Notes: generated by a model not told the origin, from the sequence alone. Positions 1-8,971 are shown, numbered from the stretch's first letter. The stretch is 64,000 bases of DNA from Candidatus Thiosymbion ectosymbiont of Catanema sp. Cochon2018 (GCA_011392765.1 WYCW01000006.1:180066-244065); one strand, 5' to 3'. Numbers and translations: made by a program.

Positions 1-43
1 CAAAAAATTCACGCCTCGTCAGTCTGAGGCAGAGCCTCGCCAG
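1..43. repeat. end fragment of CTAG-bounded element (family F1)
   Basis: Contains the conserved F1 end, an imperfect palindrome of GCCTCGTC and GAGGC-AGAGCCTCG, that recurs at 10.97, 13.27, 31.27, 37.83, 52.03, 52.24, 54.73 and 57.62 kb. The remainder of this copy would lie upstream of the window. Confidence 0.7.
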
Positions 44-189
44 GTATCCATACGATCCCGAGTCGGAAGGGCTCCCGGAAGACAGTTCAGGCGGTATCCC
101 ATCAGGCAGCCCGTGAACCCATACCTGCATTATACTGGTTTCTTACGCTGCGTAGCGAACCGCACCAGGATCAGGAAAGAATTCTTCAA

Positions 190-1533
190 ATGACTACCAC
201 CCCCGACCCCCTGCGCGACCTCTACAAAAGCCTGAGCGGCAAGGGCGCCCTGCCCCTGGAGCCGGACGATCCCTACTATGTACCCATTCTGCAGGGGACG
301 CCGGATAAGGACCCTATCTTGGCGCTGTGGCAACGCCTGCACTGGTCCAAATCCAAGAGCGTCAATCTGCTCACCGGTTATCGCGGCAACGGCAAGAGCA
401 CCGAGCTGCGCCGCCTTAAAAAATTATTGGAGACAGAAAGCGGCGCCAAGGTCTTATTGGTCAACATGCTCGACTTCCTGCTGATGACTAAGCCCCTGGA
501 ACTGTCGGATTTCGTGCTCTCCCTGATGACGGCCCTGGCCCAGGCGGTGGAGCAGGACACGGGCTTGCGCGCCCTGACCCATAGCTACTGGGAACGGCTA
601 CAGAACTTTCTGACCAACGAGGTGCGGTTGGAGAAATTCGAGCTGGATCTCAAGGAAATCGGGGCACCCGCCAAGCTCGGCCTCAAGCTCAAGAACGAGC
701 CGGATTTCAAAGAACAGATCCAAAAGCACCTGCGCGGTCATCTGAGCCGACTGATCCAGGACGCCCAGAGCTATGTGGTGAGCTTGGTCCAGGCCATCCG
801 CAAAGAGGCAAAGAACCCGGACCTCAAGGTAGTCCTGCTGGTGGACTCGGTGGAACAGATCCGCGGCGTGGGCACCGAGGCCACCGACGTCCACAAGAGC
901 GTCGTGGACCTCTTCTCCGGCCAGGCCGCCGGCCTCCGTTTCCCCCAGCTCCATCTGGTCTACACCATCCCGCCCTACCTGCAAGCCCTGTCCCCGAACC
1001 AGGGGCGCGCCCTGGGCGGCCACCCCATCGTCTCCTGGCCCAATGTCCACGTGCGCGACCGCAAGGGCGACGAGGATGACGCCGGACTCGCCGTCATGGA
1101 GGCCATCATCGACCGACGCCGGGCGGACTGGCGCGCCGTCATCTCGCCGGACACCCTACGCCGGCTGGCGATTCGCACTGGCGGCGACCTGCGGGATTTC
1201 TTTCGACTGATCCGCGAGTGCGCCGTCACCCTGAGCACCGCCCGGATCGATCAGCCGGGTTCCAGCTTGGACGAGGAGATGGTCAAGCGGGTCGAGGGAC
1301 AACTGCGCAACGAGCTGCTACCCATCGCCGCGGACGACGCTCGCTGGTTGATCCACATCCACAACGCAAAGGCTACATCCTTGCCTACCACTGACCTCAC
1401 CCGTTTGGCCCGCTTTCTGGACGGGAATCTGATTATGAACTACCTCAACGGCGAGCCCTGGTACGACATCCACCCCCTGCTGGAGCCGGAAATTCGGCGT
1501 TATTCGGCCAGTACGGCAGTACCGATAACATAA
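190..1533 (+). CDS. STAND-like P-loop ATPase, 447 aa
   Basis: Predicted cytoplasmic P-loop NTPase. A Walker A motif, GYRGNGKST, is at about residues 63-71, and a Walker B-like strand, VVLLVDSVEQI, is near residue 214. The C-terminal third, with conserved-looking RTGGDLRDFFRLIREC, resembles the winged-helix end of AAA/STAND ATPases. ATG is preceded by an AGGAAAG ribosome-binding site about 11 bases upstream. It is followed on the same strand, after a repeat-filled 216-base gap, by a frameshifted gene with an inactive-STAND-like domain and a TPR tail, so the two probably form one conflict or signalling system. I recognise no named family. The function is inferred from the fold and neighbourhood only. 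Confidence 0.8.
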   Translation: MTTTPDPLRDLYKSLSGKGALPLEPDDPYYVPILQGTPDKDPILALWQRLHWSKSKSVNLLTGYRGNGKSTELRRLKKLLETESGAKVLLVNMLDFLLMTKPLELSDFVLSLMTALAQAVEQDTGLRALTHSYWERLQNFLTNEVRLEKFELDLKEIGAPAKLGLKLKNEPDFKEQIQKHLRGHLSRLIQDAQSYVVSLVQAIRKEAKNPDLKVVLLVDSVEQIRGVGTEATDVHKSVVDLFSGQAAGLRFPQLHLVYTIPPYLQALSPNQGRALGGHPIVSWPNVHVRDRKGDEDDAGLAVMEAIIDRRRADWRAVISPDTLRRLAIRTGGDLRDFFRLIRECAVTLSTARIDQPGSSLDEEMVKRVEGQLRNELLPIAADDARWLIHIHNAKATSLPTTDLTRLARFLDGNLIMNYLNGEPWYDIHPLLEPEIRRYSASTAVPIT

Positions 1534-1535
1534 GT

Positions 1536-1680
1536 CCGCAAATGAACGCGAATGAACGCAAATCGGTTGCTAAAGATCAGAAGTTTTTTTTGTCCGCAGA
1601 TTACGCAGATTCCCACAGATTATTTCGTTTTAAATCTGCGAGAATCTGCGTAATCTGCGGATAAATCTTCGCGGCTAACT
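1536..1680. repeat. intergenic palindromes (GCAAATGAACGC and CAGATTACGCAGATT cores)
   Basis: A run of GCAAATGAACGCGAATG-type repeats is followed by a long inverted repeat at 1593-1665 whose arms read TCCGCAGATTACGCAGATT and its complement. The same palindromic core reappears inside F1 elements at 51.9, 54.8 and 57.7 kb. It could fold as a hairpin between the ATPase gene and its partner. Confidence 0.85.
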
Positions 1681-1749
1681 CTTCTCTGAAAACCTTGCTC
1701 GTTCAATGTTATCGGTAATTGAGAGCATCCATACCAGCGGTGACCGGGT

Positions 1750-2738
1750 TTGACGACCGAGGCTTCTCTCAACCCGGCAGGCGAGGCCGCCTGGCTGCGG
1801 GTCAAGCAACACCTGGAATGGTGTGACGGCTTTGCGCTGGTGTTCCTATTCAGCGACCGGCCCGGCGTTATCGATGTACTGCGGGAGCGCCTCGCTGCTA
1901 TCTATCGGGCGCGTGTCACCGGCCTGAAGATTCCGCTGCAGGAGACCCCGGACGAGCTGCTGACCGGCCTGTTGCCGCGCCTGCTCGACCCACCGCTGTA
2001 TCAGCGGGCCCTGAATGCCCCGGTATGGCTGGATCTGACCCGCCCGCCCGCCGATCTGTCATCCGAGCAAAGGACTGCCTGGCAGGAGACCGGCCTGCAA
2101 TTCCTGGCCCGCCTCAACGAGCAGCGCGAGCCCCTGCGCCGCACCCTGAGCAAGCCCCTGATCCTGGTCCTACCCTTGGCGGAGAAGGCCCGGATCAAAT
2201 CTCTGGTCCCGGACCTCTGGGCCATCCGCCATTTCAGTCTCGATACCGGTCCCTGGCTCGCCCCGGCGGTGGCCCCGGAGCCCGCCCGCCCACCCGTCCC
2301 GAACCCTTCCCCCTCAACGAGACCGAGCAGGCGCTGGTCCGGGAGTGGCAACGGCTGCGGGACCAGGGCAGCACCGAGCGCGGCGCCCTTCTCGCCGCTG
2401 AACGCGCCTACAACACCCTGCTGCACCGCGGCCAGATCAACACAGCCAATGAGACCGCCGCCTGGATGCTGGAGACCACCCGTTCCCGGCTCACCGCCGA
2501 CCCCGAAGATCCGGGGACCCTGCGCGATCTCTCGGTCTCCCTCGACAATGTCGGCAAGACCGATCAGGCGCTCGGCGACTGGCAACGCGCTCGCGACGCC
2601 TTTACGGAGAGATTGGAGATTGCCCGGCACTTAGCCGCAGTCCTACCCGAACACCAGGACTACAAGGATCTTCCGGACTGGTTCGAGCGCAGGCTGGCCG
2701 AGCTGGCGGCGGCTCAGGAAGAGGAAAACCGGGGCTGA
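1750..2738 (+). pseudogene. inactive-STAND-like/TPR protein, frameshifted
   Basis: Two overlapping frames make one protein. The first part starts at a TTG at 1750 and reads well to about 2300 (…KPLILVLPLAEKARIKSL, DLWAIRHFSL). The second part continues in the -1 frame from the C-run at 2309-2313 to 2738. The N-terminal portion resembles inactive STAND-type modules that usually accompany a true P-loop ATPase. The C-terminal portion, with SVSLDNVGKTDQALGDWQRA, looks like TPR helices. The break could be a sequencing error in the C-tract, a real mutation or programmed slippage. I call it a pseudogene because the uninterrupted protein is not encoded as read. Confidence 0.65.
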
Positions 2739-2880
2739 TTCCGATCCCATCACCGGGAAGTCGGACACATTTCGTCTCTGCGTTCTCTGTGTCCTCTACG
2801 GTTCGGTTACGATCGGCTCGTAATAGGTCTCACCCGCAAAGGGCTTCCATTTTGCTGACTAAGCAGGTAGGTTGCTCCAG

Positions 2881-3225
2881 GTGAAAATTATCGTTACCAG
2901 TGCCAAGCTGAGCAGACAGCTCAACCGGCAGCGTGAGATGGTGAAGACCTTCGGCGCAAAGCGTAGTAAGCGGTTGCGGGTGGTGTTGGCAGCACTGCAG
3001 GCGGCGCCGAACCTCAGTGTACTGGCTCCACCATACAGTCCACCACATCGCTGTCACGAGCTGACCGGTAACCGCAAAGGCACCCTGAGCCTTGATCTGG
3101 ACGGCCCTTACCGCCTGATCGTTCAACCCGCGAACGATCCGCTGCCGCAGCGCCCGGAGGGCGGGCTGGATTGGCGCGCGGTGACGGCGGTCAAAATACT
3201 TGCGATCGAAGACACCCATGGTTAA
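2881..3225 (+). CDS. higB: HigB/RelE-type toxin
   Basis: Small basic protein of about 114 aa with the HigB-like pattern: AKRSKRLRVVLAALQ in the N-terminal half, then HELTGNRKGTLSLDLDGPYR and RLIVQP. Family members are ribosome-dependent mRNA endonucleases. I chose GTG 2881 (VKIIVTS) over an upstream TTG at 2872 because homologous toxins begin this way. It overlaps the antitoxin start by 8 bases, the usual HigBA order with the toxin first. The gene symbol is by family resemblance. Confidence 0.75.
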   Translation: MKIIVTSAKLSRQLNRQREMVKTFGAKRSKRLRVVLAALQAAPNLSVLAPPYSPPHRCHELTGNRKGTLSLDLDGPYRLIVQPANDPLPQRPEGGLDWRAVTAVKILAIEDTHG

Positions 3226-3580
3226 CGAAGCCCCCAACGAATACCGGCCCGATTATGCCGTTCCCTCCGGAGACGTGCTCGAGTACGAGTATCGACCCGA
3301 CTACGCGGTCTCCCCCGGAGAGGTGCTCGAGTACGAGCTGGAGCTACGCCGGATGCCCGAATCCGAGCTGGCACGTCGCACCGGTCTGACGGAGAAGCAT
3401 ATCGACGTCATGCTGAGGTCCAAAGGCAAATCCGGTATCACATCCGAGACCGCGATCAAGCTGGAGCGGGCGCTGGGCATGCCCGCCGATTACTGGTTGA
3501 ACCTGGAGACCCGGTATCAGGAGACACGGGCGCGTCTCGCCGAATCCGCCTCTTTTCGCCCGAGCACGAAAATCGCATAG
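3218..3580 (+). CDS. higA: HigA-type XRE antitoxin with duplicated N-terminus
   Basis: About 120 aa with an XRE helix-turn-helix (ESELARRTGLTEKHIDVML, then ITSETAIKLERALGMPADYW), as in HigA antitoxins that neutralise HigB and repress the operon. ATG 3218 overlaps the toxin stop (ATGGTTAA). The N-terminus carries a tandem duplication: EYRPDYAVPSGDVLEYE is followed directly by a second copy, EYRPDYAVSPGEVLEYE. Ordinary HigA has one such segment ahead of the HTH. Confidence 0.8.
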   Translation: MVNEAPNEYRPDYAVPSGDVLEYEYRPDYAVSPGEVLEYELELRRMPESELARRTGLTEKHIDVMLRSKGKSGITSETAIKLERALGMPADYWLNLETRYQETRARLAESASFRPSTKIA

Positions 3581-3584
3581 CTGA

Positions 3585-4160
3585 TTGATGCGGTTCGCTA
3601 CGCTCACCACATCCTACACCCCCGGCATGACCGTAGGGTACGGTAAGCGCCTGTCCGCCAGGGCGAGCGCGTATAAATCCTCCCGAAAACATGATCAGGA
3701 ACAATCCTCTCGCCTTTGCGGTTCGAGAGATGCCCCTGGACTGCACCAAGATAGAGCACAGCTGTGCCTTCGAGGCACCGCCGCGGTGCGGTAGGGTGCT
3801 TATCCGACTCCCGGTACGGGTTCGAGGAATGTCTTGCCCAGGATTCCCCGAGGGACCCACATCTTTAACAAATGAGTCGAGTTTGTGCACTCCCAAGGGG
3901 GCAGTTGTCAGGGAACAGGTAGTATCAGTTTGCCCCCGAAAACTGCCCCCTGCCCCCTGAATTGTTGAGGGTGTCGTAAAAGCCTAAATCGGGATCGGGA
4001 TCGAGATTCCGATTGCGATCCCGATACCGATACCGATTTCGATTATTTCCATGTAGTTACACGCTCGCAGGGCGAGGTGTCCCCGCCCTGCACGGGCGCC
4101 TGGTTTTTCAGGCGCTTGAAAAAAATCATTCAGCATCCGGGACGCTGGCTCTATCCTTGC
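3585..4160. repeat. repeat-filled intergenic region upstream of octaheme cytochrome
   Basis: No gene is seen. Bases 3657-3703 (GCGTATAAATCC, CTCCCGAAAACATGATC) recur inverted at 19595-19635. 3840-3895 is an F1-type right end (ATCTTTAACAAATGAGTC). 3900-3965 holds GGGGGCAG-type inverted repeats also found at 30.97-31.03 kb. 3968 onward begins with GAGGGTGTCGTAAAA, an F5-type end, and 3983-4045 is a degenerate GATCGGGATC/GATACCGATACC palindrome. Confidence 0.7.
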
Positions 4161-4203
4161 ACTCCATTTGAATTCACCCCAGGGTAAACGAGGAACAGCA
4201 CAG

Positions 4204-5700
4204 ATGTATCCGGTACTACCAAGCGCACCGCGGCTGATCGTCGGTGTCGCCGCCTTACTCCTTTGGTCAGCATTGCCGCTCCGGGCCGCGCCGGAGCCCG
4301 AGCCCTCCGCACCGACGCCGCCCCAGGAGGAGGAACCGGTACAGATCCTCCGGGGCTTCTCCCAACTCAGCAAGGAGAGCGCGACCTGTATGTCCTGCCA
4401 CCGCGAGGAGAGCCCCGGTATTTACAGCGAGTGGGGCCACTCCAAGCACTTCGCCGCGAATGTGGGCTGTTACGAGTGCCATGGGGCGGATAAGTCGGAC
4501 CTGGATGCCATCATGCACAAGGATTTCGTGATCGCGACCATCGTTTCCCCGAAAGACTGTGCCCGGTGCCACGAGCGCGAGGTGGCCGAGTTCGATGCCT
4601 CGCACCATGCCTCGGCGGGAAATATCCTGGGGTCTCTGGATAATGTCCTGGCCGAGGTAGTCGAAGGCGGCCCGTTGTTGAACGGCACCTCGCCGGTGGT
4701 GACCATGGGGTGCGCCGGTTGCCACGGCTCCATCGTCAAGGTCAATTCCGACGGTACGCTGGATGTGGCCACCTGGCCCAACACGGGCGTCGGGCGCATC
4801 AACCCGGACGGCTCGCAGGGCGCCTGCTCCGCCTGTCACCTGCGTCACAAGTTTTCCGCCGCACAGGCCCGCAACCCGGATAACTGCGGCCGCTGCCACC
4901 TGGGTCCCGATCATCCCCAAAAAGAGATCTTCGAAGAGTCGGCCCACGGAGTGGCCTTCCGCGCCAATATGGACCGGATGAACATGGACTCGGCCAAGTG
5001 GGTGGTGGGCGAGGACTATACCGCCGCTCCGACCTGCGCCACTTGCCACATGTCCCGCACCAAGGATCTCCCGGTCACCCACGACATTGGCGACCGCATC
5101 TCCTGGAATCTGCGCGCCCCGGTCTCCTCCAAGATCGATGCGAAGGCCAAGGCGGCAGGTCAAGAGGTCAAGTCCTGGATCGACCGGCGCAAGGATATGA
5201 AGAGCATCTGCCAATCCTGCCACGGGCGCAAGATGGCCGATGCCCACTTCGAGCAGCTCGATGCCTTCGTCAATCTCTACAACGATAAGTTCGCGATCCC
5301 CGCCAAGCGACTTGTTGTGGCCATGGCCGAGCACGGCCTGCGAGACCCGGTGAAGTTCAACGAGTCGGTGGAGTGGACCTATTTCTATCTGTGGCACCAC
5401 GAGGGGCGTCGGGCGCGTCACGGCGCGGCCATGTTCGCCCCGGACTATGCCCATTGGGAGGGCATGTACGAGGTCGCCCACCGCTTTTATATCGAGATGG
5501 TCCCCGAGGTACGCGAGGCGATCGAAAAGGCCCGGCATGCAGGCAACTCAGCGGGGGCCGACGTGGTCCAGGCCCTGCTCGACGAGATCCTCTCCTCCGA
5601 GCTGCACCGCTGGTTCCTGGGAGAAAAACCGCCCAAGTTCTGGCGCCCGGAGGATAGCGACAACCACGGCTTTAAGGTCGGCAAGGCCGGTACCCAATGA
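4204..5700 (+). CDS. octaheme c-type cytochrome, hydroxylamine oxidoreductase (HAO)-like
   Basis: Secreted protein of about 498 aa with a signal peptide (residues 1-31, ending LPLRAAP) and exactly eight CXXCH motifs: CMSCH, CYECH, CARCH, CAGCH, CSACH, CGRCH, CATCH and CQSCH. After the last heme, the WHHEGRRARHGA and APDYAHWEGMYE segments match the HAO/octaheme reductase family. ATG 4204 is chosen over a TTG at 4168 because it follows GAGGAAC and gives a clean signal peptide. The family includes hydroxylamine oxidases and reductive HaoA-type enzymes acting on nitrite or hydroxylamine in the periplasm. I cannot tell from sequence whether the tyrosine cross-link needed for a P460 heme is present. 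The downstream nonaheme/b-type cytochrome is a plausible electron partner. Confidence 0.88.
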   Translation: MYPVLPSAPRLIVGVAALLLWSALPLRAAPEPEPSAPTPPQEEEPVQILRGFSQLSKESATCMSCHREESPGIYSEWGHSKHFAANVGCYECHGADKSDLDAIMHKDFVIATIVSPKDCARCHEREVAEFDASHHASAGNILGSLDNVLAEVVEGGPLLNGTSPVVTMGCAGCHGSIVKVNSDGTLDVATWPNTGVGRINPDGSQGACSACHLRHKFSAAQARNPDNCGRCHLGPDHPQKEIFEESAHGVAFRANMDRMNMDSAKWVVGEDYTAAPTCATCHMSRTKDLPVTHDIGDRISWNLRAPVSSKIDAKAKAAGQEVKSWIDRRKDMKSICQSCHGRKMADAHFEQLDAFVNLYNDKFAIPAKRLVVAMAEHGLRDPVKFNESVEWTYFYLWHHEGRRARHGAAMFAPDYAHWEGMYEVAHRFYIEMVPEVREAIEKARHAGNSAGADVVQALLDEILSSELHRWFLGEKPPKFWRPEDSDNHGFKVGKAGTQ

Positions 5701-5738
5701 TGGTGCCTTGAAATTGCCCGATAAACGGCGGCAGCCGC

Positions 5739-5835
5739 CGTGGACTGCATGGACCAGGTGGACCACATGGACCGGGGGTTGCTACGTGCCCCCCAGTCCA
5801 TACAGTCCATACAGTCCATGTTGTCTATTGGACTA
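5739..5835. repeat. family F6 palindrome (GTGGACxxCATGGACC)
   Basis: Arms of GTGGAC/CATGGACC repeats are answered by GTCCATACAGTCCATG repeats around a short centre. Other copies are at 8.73, 10.71 (interrupted), 18.13 and 41.13 kb. The rest of 5836-6044 shows no gene. Confidence 0.85.
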
Positions 5836-6044
5836 CCTCCATGCTGTTCATGTAGTCCACGACAGCCACCGCCGTCTCTGGAGCGTGGGAACGAGCCAAA
5901 AACCCCAGGGAAGGGATTTTTCAAGGTTCCATTAGGTGTGAAAATGCCTCGTTTTGGCAGAAGAGAGGCGATCGGTAGTGTTCTAACTTTGTTGCTCAAG
6001 GATGTCAAACGGCGACGCCGAACTCATAACTACCGCGATTAACA

Positions 6045-6623
6045 ATGGAAGCCCGTAAGCTCAAGACCTACGACGACCTGGCGACGGTTCCCGAGGAGCG
6101 CGTCGAGCTGATCGATGGCGAAATCGTGCAGCGGCCGATGGCGCGTTCCGAGCATGGCTTGGTGCAGAGCCGGGCCTGCGTGGAACTTGGTCCCTTCGAT
6201 CGCAGATCCGGTCCCGGCGGCTGGTGGGTTATCACCGAGGTCAGCGTCAGTTACGAATTGCACCAGTGCCCTTGTCACGACATCGCCGGCTGGCGCAAGG
6301 AGAGAATGCCGGAACGTCCCCATGGCATCATGACGCTGGTGCCGGATTGGGTCTGTGAGATCGTCTCCCCCGGTCACGAACGCAAGGATACCTTGCAGTT
6401 GTTCCTGCTACTGCAACGCCACCGGGTCCCTTTCTACTGGATTATCTGGCCCGAGGACCGGGTCTTGGTCGCCTATCGGCTCGTGGGCGACAGCTACCAG
6501 GTCCTCGTGGGCGACAGCTACCAGGTCGTCGAGACGATTACCGAGCAGACCCACGCGCGCATCCCGCCATTCGAGGATGTCGAGTTGGACTTGGCCTTTT
6601 TGCTGGGGCTGGGTACGGCGTAG
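6045..6623 (+). CDS. Uma2-family (DUF820) putative endonuclease
   Basis: 192 aa with the Uma2/DUF820 layout: ERVELIDGEIVQRPMA near the N-terminus, then PDWVCEIVSPGHERKD, a PD-(D/E)XK-like core, followed by FYWIIWPEDRVLVAYR. Family members are predicted nucleases of unknown role. An in-frame 24-base tandem duplication gives VGDSYQVLVGDSYQV near residue 150. The gene sits between the two cytochrome genes and has no evident link to them. It is probably an insertion into an older respiratory operon. Confidence 0.85.
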   Translation: MEARKLKTYDDLATVPEERVELIDGEIVQRPMARSEHGLVQSRACVELGPFDRRSGPGGWWVITEVSVSYELHQCPCHDIAGWRKERMPERPHGIMTLVPDWVCEIVSPGHERKDTLQLFLLLQRHRVPFYWIIWPEDRVLVAYRLVGDSYQVLVGDSYQVVETITEQTHARIPPFEDVELDLAFLLGLGTA

Positions 6624-6652
6624 GATGCGGAATGATGAATGATGAATGGTGA
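6624..6652. repeat. heptamer repeat (GAATGAT/GAATGCG)
   Basis: Copies of the 7-base unit begin immediately after the Uma2 stop codon. It is the same repeat that forms part of the next gene's signal peptide in opposite orientation. Confidence 0.8.
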
Positions 6653-6722
6653 GCGTCTCTCGTACCTCGGGGGGAAGACAGATTTTCCCATAGGAAAACG
6701 TGGCTCAAACACATTGTTCCCT

Positions 6723-8714
6723 ATGTCTACAGGGCAGGCCCACTCATCACTCCGCATTCATCATTCCGCATTCATCATTCCTCATTCATCATTCCTCCTC
6801 GGCCTGGTCTTGTTCCTGGTGTCCTCTCTCTGCGGGGCCAGGCCGTTCGAGGATGCCCAATGCCAGGAGTGCCACGGCGTCAAGGGTTTCAGCGTCCCGA
6901 CCGGGGAGCACGGGGAGACCCCGCGCAAACCGCTGTTCGTCGCCACCGAGTCCTTCGAGGAAAGCGTGCACGGTGCGTTGGCCTGCACCGACTGCCACCA
7001 TGACATCGAGGAGCTGCCGCACCGCGAGGGCGAACTCGGTGTGGTGGACTGTGTTACCTGCCACGAATGGATCAGGGGCGACCAATGGGTGCCTGCCGAC
7101 CGCGCCGCTTGGTTGCGGCCTGCGCCACTGCGTCTGGTGACCTTTACTCGCGACTTTGTGCTATCCACCCATGGGGATCGGTCGGTGCCGAACAACGCCG
7201 GATGCGCGACTTGCCACACCGCGCACTATGTCTTTCCGTCGGACGACTCCCGCGCGAGTACCTATCGTCTGGAATCACCCACCATGTGTGGTGCCTGCCA
7301 CGAGCAGGCCCTGGAGGAGTACCGGGTGTCCCTGCACGGGGCGGCCCTGAAGCGGCCCTGGGGCGATGATTCGGCCACCTGCAGCGATTGTCACAGCTCC
7401 CACAAGATTACGGACCTGACCCGGCTGCCGGCCCATCGGTTGGTCACCGAGCAGTGCGGTGAGTGCCATGTCGCCGAGCGCAACGGCTATATGGCCAGTC
7501 CCCACGGGCAATTCGCCTGGCACGGCGGCAAGGGTGCCCCCAAGTGTGTGGACTGCCACGCCGATCACGACATCGTCCGGGTATCCGATCCGGCCTCGCC
7601 GGTGGGCACGGAGCACCGGGTCGAGACCTGCCGCAAGTGCCACGAGCAGGCCAACGCCCAGTTCGTCAAATATCAACCCCACGGCACTACCACCAACTTC
7701 GCCAAGTACCCGGACCTGTGGCTACTGGCCAAGGGGATGGGCGTGTTGATCCTATTGGTCCTGGTCTTCTCCTACATCCATTCGGCGCTCTGGTGGTGGC
7801 GTGAGTGGCGCGAGGAGCAGCAACGCCCGGTGGTCTACCGCCGGGCCGAAGGACGCAGCTACCCCGTGCGCATCAGGCCCGAGAAGCCCCGCAGCGGGAT
7901 GCACTTCCGCCGTTTCGCCTGGGGCTGGCGGCTCAACCACTGGCTGCTGGCCCTGTCCCTGATGCTGCTGGTCTTTACCGGCATGGTGGTCATGTATCCG
8001 AATACAGGCTGGGCCCAGACCCTGGTGCCTCTCCTGGGCGGCATCGTGCCCCTCAACAGGATCCACCACTGGGCCGGCGTCGTCTTCCTGCTGACCATCT
8101 GCGGGCACGCCGGAGTAGTCCTGGTGCGCGTTCTCCGCGACCGGGAGTTCGACTGGTTCGGCCCCGACTCCCTGCTGCCGAGGAGGCAGGATTGGGAAGA
8201 CATGAAGGGGCAGTTCCGCTGGTACTTCGGCAAGGGCGAGCAGCCGCATTTCGGCCGCTGGACCTATTGGGAGAAGTTCGATTACTGGGCCGTCTACTGG
8301 GGTGCCCTTATCATCGGCCTGTCGGGCGTCCTGCTCTGGTTCGCCGAAGAGGTAGGCACCGTCCTGCCCGGTTGGATCTTCAACCTGGCCACGGTGGCCC
8401 ATGGATTGGAGGCCTTTCTGGCGGTCATGACCCTGTTCGTGGTGCACTTCTTCAACAACCATTTCCGGCCCGCCAAGTTCCCCTTGGATCCGGTGATGTT
8501 CACCGGCTCCTGGGACCTGAAGGAGCTCAAGGAGGAACGCCCCGCCGAGTACGAGCGGCTGCGGACCTCCGGCGCGCTGGATGGATTGCTGGTAGCGCCC
8601 CCGTCCAAGACCTGGAACCGGGTCTCCCACCTGTTGGGCTTTACCCTGCTGGGCGTAGGGCTCCTGCTGTTGGTGTTGGTCGTGGACGGATTCTTGACGC
8701 GGGGGTTGTTTTAG
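6723..8714 (+). CDS. nonaheme cytochrome c fused to b-type membrane domain
   Basis: About 663 aa. Nine CXXCH motifs (CQECH, CTDCH, CVTCH, CATCH, CGACH, CSDCH, CGECH, CVDCH, CRKCH) occupy the N-terminal half. A transmembrane helix near WLLAKGMGVLILLVLVFSY and three or four more helices follow, with histidines in RLNHWLLALSL, RIHHWAGVVF, CGHAGVV and TVAHGLEAF that could bind b hemes. This looks like a quinone-linked module passing electrons to or from periplasmic multiheme enzymes, probably the HAO-like protein upstream. ATG 6723 is my choice. The signal peptide then runs through heptamer repeats at 6743-6798 and on into LLGLVLFLVSSLCGA. An earlier ATG at 6639 is in frame but would add non-signal sequence. 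Confidence 0.85.
   Translation: MSTGQAHSSLRIHHSAFIIPHSSFLLGLVLFLVSSLCGARPFEDAQCQECHGVKGFSVPTGEHGETPRKPLFVATESFEESVHGALACTDCHHDIEELPHREGELGVVDCVTCHEWIRGDQWVPADRAAWLRPAPLRLVTFTRDFVLSTHGDRSVPNNAGCATCHTAHYVFPSDDSRASTYRLESPTMCGACHEQALEEYRVSLHGAALKRPWGDDSATCSDCHSSHKITDLTRLPAHRLVTEQCGECHVAERNGYMASPHGQFAWHGGKGAPKCVDCHADHDIVRVSDPASPVGTEHRVETCRKCHEQANAQFVKYQPHGTTTNFAKYPDLWLLAKGMGVLILLVLVFSYIHSALWWWREWREEQQRPVVYRRAEGRSYPVRIRPEKPRSGMHFRRFAWGWRLNHWLLALSLMLLVFTGMVVMYPNTGWAQTLVPLLGGIVPLNRIHHWAGVVFLLTICGHAGVVLVRVLRDREFDWFGPDSLLPRRQDWEDMKGQFRWYFGKGEQPHFGRWTYWEKFDYWAVYWGALIIGLSGVLLWFAEEVGTVLPGWIFNLATVAHGLEAFLAVMTLFVVHFFNNHFRPAKFPLDPVMFTGSWDLKELKEERPAEYERLRTSGALDGLLVAPPSKTWNRVSHLLGFTLLGVGLLLLVLVVDGFLTRGLF
6743..6798. 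repeat. in-gene heptamer repeat in cytochrome signal peptide
   Basis: Eight head-to-tail 7-base units (ATTCATC, ATTCCGC, ATTCCTC variants) encode RIHHSAFIIPHSSF ahead of the hydrophobic core. Because 7 is not a multiple of 3, gain or loss of one unit would shift the frame relative to ATG 6723. Confidence 0.85.
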
Positions 8715-8732
8715 GAAGGGTATGCAAAACCC

Positions 8733-8860
8733 GGTGGACAACATGGACCTGGTGGACCCAATGGACAGGGGGTAGCTGTCAGTTCGCCGGCTACCACGGG
8801 GCCAATCGCTGCCTCCGGTCCACTGGGTCCATGTTGTCCATGAAGTCCATTGGGCTACCC
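8733..8860. repeat. family F6 palindrome, uninterrupted copy
   Basis: Complete copy running from GTGGACAACATGGACC to CCATTGGGCTACC. It includes the junction GTCCACTGGGTCCATG, which is the empty-site version of the interrupted copy at 10707-11037. Confidence 0.88.
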
Positions 8861-8971
8861 CTGAGATTATTGCTGGGTTTTGGCCGTCCCTGGCCGCAAC
8901 CCAGCCTACAGCCTACGATCCCTTTTTAGACAGTCTCTGAGCCTTCATACCCCTCCCAACCCCCCCCGGCG

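Noticed and set aside
4267..5538. Long open frame on the minus strand opposite the octaheme cytochrome
   Set aside because: High-GC codon shadow. The plus strand carries eight CXXCH motifs and a signal peptide, while the antisense frame has no recognisable domain.
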